A stretch of DNA of 64,000 nt from Bacteroidota bacterium (GTDB lineage Bacteria > Bacteroidota > Bacteroidia > Flavobacteriales > Flavobacteriaceae), in the NCBI GenBank assembly GCA_027621505.1, contig JAQCBK010000004.1:1-64000 (forward strand), in the 5' to 3' direction. The stretch's first letter is position 1, and each line of letters starts with the position of its first letter. Made by a program: the position numbers and the translations under genes. The notes under the pieces are model-generated. The model saw nothing but the letters and a program-made list of their open reading frames with translations. It did no database searches and was not told where the DNA came from. Shown here one piece after another: positions 57,711 to 64,000 of the stretch.

Positions 57711-57723
57711 TGACAAGTTGTCA
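57711..57723. promoter_or_regulatory. 13-bp palindrome in the panB-dnaK divergent region
   Basis: TGACAAGTTGTCA: 5-bp perfect arms around a 3-nt centre, 54 nt before the dnaK ATG. Not a CIRCE element. Possibly a stress-response operator. Confidence 0.35.
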
Positions 57724-57776
57724 GCAATAATTAAATGGCACAGTGATTGAATAAGTTTTAACAAATCTTATAAACG

Positions 57777-59696
57777 ATGAGCAAAATAATAGGAATCGAC
57801 TTAGGAACTACCAATTCTTGTGTATCTGTAATGGAAGGTAACGAGCCAGTAGTTATCCCTAATGCGGAAGGAAAAAGAACCACTCCCTCTGTTATCGCTT
57901 TTGTTGAGGGAGGCGAAATAAAAGTAGGAGATCCCGCCAAAAGGCAAGCGGTGACCAATCCTACCAAAACCATTGCTTCTGTCAAGCGTTTTATGGGCAA
58001 TAAATTCTCCGAATCATCAAAGGAGGTCAAAACAGTGGCCTACAAAGTGGTGAAGGGAGACAATGACACCCCACGCGTTGATATCGACGGTAGGCTCTAC
58101 ACCCCCCAAGAACTGTCTGCCATGATTTTGCAGAAAATGAAAAAAACAGCCGAGGATTATTTGGGTCAAGATGTTTCTGAGGCCGTTATCACAGTTCCCG
58201 CTTATTTTAATGATGCACAGCGACAGGCCACCAAAGAGGCTGGAGAAATCTCTGGTTTGAAGGTGCAGCGGATCATCAATGAGCCTACGGCTGCAGCATT
58301 GGCCTTTGGGTTGGACAAAAAAGGCGGAAGCGATAGTAAAATAGCTGTTTATGACTTGGGTGGAGGTACTTTTGACATTTCCATCTTAGAACTGGGCGAT
58401 GGTGTTTTCGAGGTATTGTCTACCAACGGGGATACCCACTTGGGTGGAGACGATTTTGATCAAGTCTTGATTGATTTCTTGGCAGATGACTTCAAGAAAG
58501 CCGAGCAAATCGACTTGAGAGATGATCCCATGGCACTACAGCGTTTAAAAGAAGCAGCTGAAAAAGCAAAAATTGAATTGTCTTCTTCAGCCCAGACTGA
58601 GATTAATTTGCCCTATGTTACTGCTACAGCTTCAGGGCCCAAACACTTGGTAACAACCCTGACCAGAGCTAAGTTTGAGCAACTCTCTGACGAATTGGTC
58701 AAAAGATCTATGGCTCCTGTCAAAAAAGCATTGGAGGACGCAGGTTTGTCTACTGGAGACATTGATGAGGTCATCCTCGTAGGAGGATCCACAAGGATAC
58801 CAATCATTCAGGAAGAGGTGGAAAAATTCTTTGGAAAAAAACCTTCTAAAGGCGTAAACCCCGATGAAGTGGTAGCCATTGGTGCTGCCATCCAAGGTGG
58901 GGTTTTGTCTGGAGATGTAAAAGATGTTTTGTTACTCGATGTCACCCCACTCTCTCTCGGTATAGAAACCATGGGGAGTGTTATGACCAAGCTTATCGAT
59001 GCCAATACCACCATACCCACCAAAAAATCTCAGGTGTTTTCGACGGCTGCTGACAACCAGCCCTCCGTCGAAATTCACGTCCTACAAGGGGAACGTTCCA
59101 TGGCAGCGGACAACAATACCATAGGAAGATTCCACTTAGACGGCATTCCACCCGCCCCCCGAGGAACGCCTCAAATTGAGGTGACCTTTGATATTGATGC
59201 CAACGGGATCATCAAAGTAAGCGCCTCTGACAAAGCCACGGGTAAATCACAAGACATTCGTATCGAAGCGTCTTCTGGCCTGACGGAGGAAGAAATCGAA
59301 AAAATGAAACAAGAGGCTGAAGCCAATGCAGAAAGTGATAAAAAAGCCAAGGAAGAGGTGGACAAACTCAACAGTGCCGATCAGATGATTTTCCAAACTG
59401 AAAAGCAACTGAAGGAGTTTGGAGAAAAACTTTCAGACGACAAAAAAGCACCCATTGAGGCCGCTTTGGAGGAATTGAAAAAAGCACACCAATCCAAAGA
59501 CTTATCTGCCATTGACGCAGCGATGGAAAAAATCAATGAGGCATGGAAAAATGCCTCTGAGGAAATGTACAAAGCCCAAGCAGAAGCCGGTCAAGGCGCT
59601 GAGGGTGCTGCTCCGCCTCCCAATGGAGATGCTAAAGAAGCGGCCAAAGGAGGGGATGATGTACAAGATGTAGATTTTGAAGAGGTCAAAGACTGA
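57777..59696 (+). CDS. dnaK: Chaperone DnaK (Hsp70)
   Basis: 639 aa. ATPase domain (about 1-385): [16 protein letters not shown], then [38 protein letters not shown] and the [11 protein letters not shown] segment. The linker and substrate-binding domain begin near [17 protein letters not shown]. The C-terminal tail is glycine-rich and acidic, ending [12 protein letters not shown]. dnaJ and grpE are not adjacent, unlike many bacteria. It has its own terminator; the upstream region holds a palindrome but no CIRCE. Confidence 0.98.
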   Translation: MSKIIGIDLGTTNSCVSVMEGNEPVVIPNAEGKRTTPSVIAFVEGGEIKVGDPAKRQAVTNPTKTIASVKRFMGNKFSESSKEVKTVAYKVVKGDNDTPRVDIDGRLYTPQELSAMILQKMKKTAEDYLGQDVSEAVITVPAYFNDAQRQATKEAGEISGLKVQRIINEPTAAALAFGLDKKGGSDSKIAVYDLGGGTFDISILELGDGVFEVLSTNGDTHLGGDDFDQVLIDFLADDFKKAEQIDLRDDPMALQRLKEAAEKAKIELSSSAQTEINLPYVTATASGPKHLVTTLTRAKFEQLSDELVKRSMAPVKKALEDAGLSTGDIDEVILVGGSTRIPIIQEEVEKFFGKKPSKGVNPDEVVAIGAAIQGGVLSGDVKDVLLLDVTPLSLGIETMGSVMTKLIDANTTIPTKKSQVFSTAADNQPSVEIHVLQGERSMAADNNTIGRFHLDGIPPAPRGTPQIEVTFDIDANGIIKVSASDKATGKSQDIRIEASSGLTEEEIEKMKQEAEANAESDKKAKEEVDKLNSADQMIFQTEKQLKEFGEKLSDDKKAPIEAALEELKKAHQSKDLSAIDAAMEKINEAWKNASEEMYKAQAEAGQGAEGAAPPPNGDAKEAAKGGDDVQDVDFEEVKD

Positions 59697-59717
59697 TCTT
59701 CATTTTTCAACCTACAT

Positions 59718-59752
59718 AAACCTTCCGTTAATCCGTTAGCGGGAGGTTTTAT
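59718..59752 (+). terminator. Rho-independent terminator of dnaK
   Basis: AAACCTTCCGTTAA pairs with TTAGCGGGAGGTTT (two G-T wobbles) around a short loop, then TATTATTAAT. Located 22 nt past the dnaK stop. Confidence 0.8.
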
Positions 59753-59766
59753 TATTAATTAAGCTC

Positions 59767-60183
59767 ATGGAAAAAGAAAAAGTATTGGAAATTTGCAATG
59801 CCCTCACCAAGGGGAACCTCATGGAAACCTTGGAAATAGAGTTTGTAGATGTAGGGGAAGATTTTCTCTCTGCCCGCATGCCAGTCACTCCCAAAGTTCA
59901 CCAATTGGACGGAATACTTCATGGTGGTGCTACCGTTGCATTGGCAGAAACCGTTGGCAGTGCTGCCGTTTCTGTGTTGAACCGCGATCCCAAAGTGTCT
60001 ACCCTCGGCATTGAAATATCGGCCAACCATGTTCGATCTGTACGCAGTGGATACGTTACCGCTACCGCAAAGCCCCTTCACATGGGCAAGACCATACAAC
60101 TGTGGGAAATCAGGGTGGTTGACGACGAGGGGCAACTCATTTCTCATTGCAAACTATCTACCATTTCCCGACCCAAAAAATAG
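59767..60183 (+). CDS. PaaI-type hotdog thioesterase, probable DHNA-CoA thioesterase (MenI-like)
   Basis: 138 aa hotdog fold: HQLDGILHGGATVALAETVG holds the conserved HGG and the catalytic glutamate, and the C-terminus is strand-rich. Directly followed by menF with no gap, and menD and menB are downstream; hydrolysis of 1,4-dihydroxy-2-naphthoyl-CoA, the step after MenB, is therefore the best inference. Hotdog enzymes are hard to assign by sequence alone. Confidence 0.8.
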   Translation: MEKEKVLEICNALTKGNLMETLEIEFVDVGEDFLSARMPVTPKVHQLDGILHGGATVALAETVGSAAVSVLNRDPKVSTLGIEISANHVRSVRSGYVTATAKPLHMGKTIQLWEIRVVDDEGQLISHCKLSTISRPKK

Positions 60184-61227
60184 ATGGATACAAAGGGCTT
60201 AACTTCTGTTTTCGAAACCTTGTTGTCTCGCAATCAAGCCTTTGTTTTTTTTCGCCTGCCCCACAGCAAAACCGTTCATTGTTTTTTTCAAGAGCACCAA
60301 AACTTGACTCAGACTGCCGATTTAAAGGTCAGCGGTTTTGTCATGAGCCGATTCGAAGATCCTTTGCCTGCTGCTTATATTTCCAATAGAAATCACTTGC
60401 AATGGGAGTTTATTCCTCCCGTTGTGGAAAGCCCTCAAAAAGCGAAAACCCTCCCGAAAGAAGACCCTTCAAGATATATAAATATAGTTAACAAGACAAA
60501 AAAAGCCATAAACCATGGGGCGTTAAAAAAGCTCGTGGTGGCCCGGCAACTTTTCCTTCAAGAGGAGGTCGAACCCCTCCCCATGTTTTTCCAATTATTG
60601 TCTTTTTACCCCAATGCAATGGTCTATTTCTGGCATCACCCCAAAGCAGAGACTTGGATTGGTGCCACTCCCGAGCAGCTTTTCTCGCTTCGTTCAGGAA
60701 CCCTTACCACCATGGCCTTGGCCGGCACTTTACCTTACCATCCCGATGAGGAATACCAATGGGGTGAAAAAGAAAAAAAAGAACAGCAATGGGTAAAAGA
60801 CACCCTATTGAGCGACCTGCAAACACTTTTTTCAAAAGATAAGGTGACTTGTTCGGATGCTTTTACCCGCAGGGCAGGGAACTTGGTGCATTTGTGTAGT
60901 GAATTGACTGTTGATGCCGAGAAAGTAAATCCAAAGGAATTGGTACAAAAACTTCATCCTACTCCCGCAGTGGGTGGGATTCCCTTGGAAGCAGGATTGC
61001 GATTTCTGTCTGAAAACGAAAATTTGGATCGCGCCTATTATACGGGTTTTTTGGGGCCAGTATTTTCGGAGACGCAAATCGATCTTTATGTGAATTTACG
61101 TTGTGCACAAATGACCAAGAAAGGGCTACTCTTGTATGTTGGTGCGGGCATTACTGCTGATAGTGATCCCCAAAAAGAATGGGAAGAAACCCAAAACAAA
61201 GCCAAAACCTTACTGGCGGCGCTTTAA
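60184..61227 (+). CDS. menF: Isochorismate synthase (MenF-type)
   Basis: Chorismate-binding enzyme, 347 aa, converting chorismate to isochorismate for menaquinone. Conserved blocks: KLVVARQLFL, TWIGATPEQLFSLRSG, MALAGTLPY, LHPTPAVGGIPLEAG and LYVGAGITADSDPQKEWEE, the last carrying the magnesium-site glutamates. Shorter than E. coli MenF (431 aa), mainly at the N-terminus. ATG at 60184 directly after the thioesterase TAG. Confidence 0.93.
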   Translation: MDTKGLTSVFETLLSRNQAFVFFRLPHSKTVHCFFQEHQNLTQTADLKVSGFVMSRFEDPLPAAYISNRNHLQWEFIPPVVESPQKAKTLPKEDPSRYINIVNKTKKAINHGALKKLVVARQLFLQEEVEPLPMFFQLLSFYPNAMVYFWHHPKAETWIGATPEQLFSLRSGTLTTMALAGTLPYHPDEEYQWGEKEKKEQQWVKDTLLSDLQTLFSKDKVTCSDAFTRRAGNLVHLCSELTVDAEKVNPKELVQKLHPTPAVGGIPLEAGLRFLSENENLDRAYYTGFLGPVFSETQIDLYVNLRCAQMTKKGLLLYVGAGITADSDPQKEWEETQNKAKTLLAAL

Positions 61228-61260
61228 TTACTTGGTAGATATCAATCCCATTGGGTTTTG

Positions 61261-61268
61261 TATTTTTG
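61261..61268 (+). promoter_or_regulatory. -7 element 7 nt before menD
   Basis: TATTTTTG, an exact TAnnTTTG, in the 48-nt menF-menD gap. It argues for the ATG at 61276 rather than the in-frame TTG at 61258, and for a nearly leaderless transcript. Confidence 0.4.
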
Positions 61269-61275
61269 CAAAGCC

Positions 61276-63075
61276 ATGAAAAAGAATTCCTACGAGCAGT
61301 TGTCCATAAAATATCCTGAAATCCCCCTAGCCCAAACCGTGGTTAAGTTTTGTGAGTTGAAAGCGATTCAAAACATTATTATCTGTGCAGGTTCTCGAAA
61401 TGCTCCTTTAACCAATGGATTTGTGGAAAACCCTTTTTTTAAGACCTACAGCATTGTTGATGAGCGGGCTGCAGCTTTTTTCGCTTTGGGGATGGCCCAA
61501 CAATTAAAATCGGCCACTGCTGTGGTATGTACTTCCGGTTCAGCTTTACTCAATTTTTATCCTGCTGTGGCCGAAGCTTTTTACAGTAACATTCCTTTGG
61601 TCATCATTTCTGCCGATCGTATGCCCCACCGTATCGATATAGGCGACGGACAGACCATCCAACAAAAAGGAGTATTTGAGCCCCATTTAGTAGATTTTGC
61701 CTACCTCACACCTGATGTGACGCACGCTGTAAATACCCTATTGGAAAACCCCAACCAAAAATTGGTTCCACCAGATGCCACTGCGGGGAGCTTGAAAAAA
61801 AGACAAAAAGAGATACAAGAGGAGAACGAAAAGAGCATCGATGCAGTGCTGAACCATTGCCAATTCAAAAGTGGTCCAGTTCACCTGAATGTACCGATGG
61901 AAGAACCCCTTTATGGGATGACTACATCCCCAATACAAATCACCAACTGTAATTCCCCCCAAATCAAATCCCTAAAGGTGGACTTTGAGGCTGTTCGCAA
62001 GCAATGGCATCAGTCTGTCAAGAAAATCATACTCGTTGGGGTTAATGATCCCAACACGATTGATCAGCAATGGTTGGATGCCATTGGATCCGATCCCTCT
62101 GTGGTTTTGATGACTGAAACCACCTCCAATATTAAGTTGTCTAATGCCATCTCCTCCATTGACAGCCTGATTGCTCCACTGGAAAATGGAGAGATGGATT
62201 TTTTTAATATGCTACAGCCAGACCTCTTGTTGACTTTTGGTGGGATGGTTGTTTCCAAAAAGATCAAAAAGTTTTTGAGAACTTTTGCCCCCAAAACCCA
62301 CTGGCATGTCAATCCATACAGAGCATATGACACATATTATTCACTGAGTCGACACTTTACCATGCCAGCCGACATTTTCTTGTCTCAGTTGCTTGAGGAA
62401 AATACAAGCACTGCAAGCGATTACCGAGAGATGGTTTTGAAGCGCTACCAACAACACTTGGATAGGGGGGCTGCTTACCTGCGTCATATTCCTTTTTCGG
62501 ATTTAAAGGCTTTTCAAACCCTTTTCAAACAATTACCGGAAAAGATACATTTGCAACTGGCCAACAGCTCCACGGTACGCTATGCCCAGCTCTTTGAGAT
62601 GCCCCGTTTGGCCCAGGTTTTTTGCAACAGAGGAACCAGTGGTATTGACGGTTCTACAGCGACAGCCATTGGTGCTTCATTGATCAATTCCAGTCCAACC
62701 CTACTGATTACTGGAGACCTCAGTTTCTTTTACGATATCAATGGATTGTGGAACAATTATATCCCTGCCCATTTTAGAATCATTGTTATCAATAATGGGG
62801 GAGGAGGTATTTTCAGAATCCTACCAGGAGAAAAAGACACGCCCAAATACAATACTTACTTTGAAACCATCCATAAAAGAAATGCCCGACAGCTGGCCAA
62901 AGCTTTTGGCTTGGGCTACAAGTCGGTAAAGACCCATACAGGACTCAAATGGGCCTTAAAAAGTTTTTTTAAACCTTCTCGATGTGCGAGAATTTTGGAA
63001 GTCAAAACCCCGAGAAAGGCCAATGATAGTATCTTATTAAATTATTTTAAAGCCATGCAAAAGTCTTACATTTGA
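61276..63075 (+). CDS. menD: 2-Succinyl-5-enolpyruvyl-6-hydroxy-3-cyclohexene-1-carboxylate synthase (MenD)
   Basis: ThDP enzyme joining isochorismate and 2-ketoglutarate. 599 aa from the ATG at 61276 (MKKNSYEQLSIKYPE). N-terminal CAGSRNAPL and the catalytic glutamate in VDERAAAFFALGMA; SADRMPHRIDIGDGQTI; C-terminal GTSGIDGSTATAIGA and the ThDP motif starting GDLSFFYDINGLWNN. Length is typical. Lysine-rich segment at about 175-190 (KKRQKEIQEENEK) is a loop insertion. 16 nt before menB. Confidence 0.95.
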   Translation: MKKNSYEQLSIKYPEIPLAQTVVKFCELKAIQNIIICAGSRNAPLTNGFVENPFFKTYSIVDERAAAFFALGMAQQLKSATAVVCTSGSALLNFYPAVAEAFYSNIPLVIISADRMPHRIDIGDGQTIQQKGVFEPHLVDFAYLTPDVTHAVNTLLENPNQKLVPPDATAGSLKKRQKEIQEENEKSIDAVLNHCQFKSGPVHLNVPMEEPLYGMTTSPIQITNCNSPQIKSLKVDFEAVRKQWHQSVKKIILVGVNDPNTIDQQWLDAIGSDPSVVLMTETTSNIKLSNAISSIDSLIAPLENGEMDFFNMLQPDLLLTFGGMVVSKKIKKFLRTFAPKTHWHVNPYRAYDTYYSLSRHFTMPADIFLSQLLEENTSTASDYREMVLKRYQQHLDRGAAYLRHIPFSDLKAFQTLFKQLPEKIHLQLANSSTVRYAQLFEMPRLAQVFCNRGTSGIDGSTATAIGASLINSSPTLLITGDLSFFYDINGLWNNYIPAHFRIIVINNGGGGIFRILPGEKDTPKYNTYFETIHKRNARQLAKAFGLGYKSVKTHTGLKWALKSFFKPSRCARILEVKTPRKANDSILLNYFKAMQKSYI

Positions 63076-63091
63076 AATCTAAATAAAACCT

Positions 63092-63913
63092 ATGAAAAAG
63101 ATAGAATGGCAAAGCCTTGCAGATTACAGTGACATTAAGTTTGAATACTATAATGGTGTAGCTAAAATCACCATCAACCGACCAGATGTTTACAATGCCT
63201 TTCGACCTGAGACCAACATTCAGATGTTGGAAGCAATGGAGGTTTGTCGGGAACGCAATGATATCGATGTGGTTGTCTTTACTGGAGAGGGAGACAAAGC
63301 CTTTTGCAGTGGTGGAGACCAAAATGTTAAAGGGGTCGGAGGCTATGTAGGAGAAGATGGTGTTCCTCGCTTGAATGTTTTGGATTTGCACAAACGCATC
63401 AGGGAATTGCCCAAGCCTGTTATTGCAATGGTCAATGGCTATGCCATCGGAGGGGGGCATGTGCTGCACGTGGTTTGTGATTTGACCATCGCCAGCGAAA
63501 ATGCCATTTTCGGGCAAACAGGCCCAAAAGTGGGAAGCTTTGACGGTGGTTTTGGATCTTCTTATTTGGCCCGACATGTAGGACAAAAGAAGGCGAGAGA
63601 AATTTGGTTTCTTTGCCAACAATATTCCGCCCATGAAGCAGAGCAAATGGGATTGGTCAACAAGGTGGTGCCACTCGACCAATTGGAAACCACCGTTTTG
63701 GAATGGTGTCAAATGATACAAAAAAGAAGTCCACTGGCTTTGCGAATGATCAAAAGGTGTTTGAATGCAGAATTGGATGGTCAACATGGATTGATGCAAC
63801 TGGCCGGAGATGCTACATTGATGTATTATTTGATGGACGAAGCACAAGAGGGCAAACAGGCTTTTCTCGACAAAAGAGATCCCAATTTCAAACAGTATCC
63901 TAAGTTTCCCTGA
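63092..63913 (+). CDS. menB: 1,4-Dihydroxy-2-naphthoyl-CoA synthase
   Basis: Crotonase-fold ring-closing enzyme, 273 aa. [16 protein letters not shown] (oxyanion and A-loop), [17 protein letters not shown], and [20 protein letters not shown]. The glycine of QTGPKVGSF is that of type I MenB, which needs bicarbonate as catalytic base in place of an aspartate. C-terminal FKQYPKFP matches the family. Its TGA is 3 nt before the menA start. Confidence 0.97.
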   Translation: MKKIEWQSLADYSDIKFEYYNGVAKITINRPDVYNAFRPETNIQMLEAMEVCRERNDIDVVVFTGEGDKAFCSGGDQNVKGVGGYVGEDGVPRLNVLDLHKRIRELPKPVIAMVNGYAIGGGHVLHVVCDLTIASENAIFGQTGPKVGSFDGGFGSSYLARHVGQKKAREIWFLCQQYSAHEAEQMGLVNKVVPLDQLETTVLEWCQMIQKRSPLALRMIKRCLNAELDGQHGLMQLAGDATLMYYLMDEAQEGKQAFLDKRDPNFKQYPKFP

Positions 63914-63916
63914 TCG

Positions 63917-64000
63917 TTGAGCACTTCTTTGAAAATTTGGTTATCAGCAGCACGCTTGAGAACCCTTCCAGTATCGGTTGCGGGCATTATCTCGGGAAAT
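63917..64000 (+). CDS. menA: 1,4-Dihydroxy-2-naphthoate polyprenyltransferase, 5' fragment
   Basis: The frame after the menB stop reads SLKIWLSAARLRTLPVSVAG, the conserved N-terminus of MenA prenyltransferases, and runs off the window. MenB's in-frame TGA at 63911-63913 rules out an upstream start, and no ATG precedes the motif, so initiation must be at TTG 63917 (MSTSLKIW) or TTG 63929. Attaches the isoprenoid tail in the membrane. It completes the order thioesterase-menF-menD-menB-menA. Confidence 0.8.
   Translation, partial: MSTSLKIWLSAARLRTLPVSVAGIISGN

Noticed and set aside
57711-57723. CIRCE element upstream of dnaK
   Set aside because: The palindrome does not match TTAGCACTC-N9-GAGTGCTAA in sequence or length.
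63047-63847. 266-codon open frame on the minus strand
   Set aside because: Antisense to menB; its cysteine/histidine-rich sequence is the mirror of the menB codon pattern.

Overview
The window is chromosomal DNA from a member of the Bacteroidota, most likely a flavobacterium (Flavobacteriaceae or close relative). Four things point there: a PorP/SprF-type (type IX secretion/gliding-associated) gene remnant, the ftsK-lolA-lptF-ribBA block, an arginine pathway built on an ArgF'-type N-acylornithine carbamoyltransferase, and repeated matches to the Bacteroidota -7 promoter element TAnnTTTG without Shine-Dalgarno sequences. Housekeeping genes fill almost all of it; I see no phage, insertion sequence, CRISPR array or plasmid functions.

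Layout. 1-1000: decayed PorP/SprF gene, then tRNA-Ser(TGA) with its promoter and terminator. 1-6.5 kb (minus): ftsK, lolA, an LptF/LptG-type permease and a RibBA protein whose GTP cyclohydrolase II half lacks its metal-site motif. 6.6-10.5 kb (minus): katG and an NhaC-type antiporter. 10.5-11.9 kb (plus): lpdA. 11.9-20.8 kb (minus): one tightly packed arginine operon, GNAT-argG-argC-proC-argD-argF'-argB-argE-argH, behind a leader of about 175 nt with mutually exclusive hairpins. 20.9-24.2 kb (plus): tilS and a DsbD-like thiol reductase. 24.2-28.9 kb (minus): DUF5916 outer-membrane protein, creatininase-family hydrolase and two tandem PPK2 kinases. 29.0-32.7 kb: yifB/comM-like ATPase, nitroreductase, aldehyde dehydrogenase.

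32.9-40.1 kb (plus): ilvD-ilvB-ilvN-ilvC followed by a GapN-like dehydrogenase. 40.1-46.0 kb (minus): two adjacent damaged genes (a CrtI/RetSat-like oxidoreductase with one in-frame TAG; a GH20 hexosaminidase with a frameshift), then an intact GH29 fucosidase and an alpha/beta hydrolase. 46.3-47.4 kb: DUF3784-type membrane protein and a mostly empty stretch. 47.4-54.5 kb (minus): leuA-leuC-leuD-second LeuA/CimA-like synthase-leuB-lipoprotein esterase. 54.6-57.6 kb: a conserved helical protein of unknown function, an RluA-type pseudouridine synthase and panB. 57.8-59.7 kb: dnaK. 59.8-64.0 kb (plus): menaquinone genes (thioesterase, menF, menD, menB and the first codons of menA).

How it works together: IlvBN, IlvC and IlvD supply the branched-chain 2-keto acids; the leu operon takes 2-ketoisovalerate to leucine, and its second synthase could also support isoleucine through citramalate, which would fit the absence of ilvA here. 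PanB also draws on 2-ketoisovalerate. The arg operon runs the acylated-citrulline route, with a GNAT protein as candidate for the first acylation. The most unusual items are the arg leader RNA, Ser90 at the ArgF' acyl-specificity position, the Cys-rich GNAT, the degenerate RibA domain, start codons placed directly behind -7 elements, and the local cluster of damaged genes.
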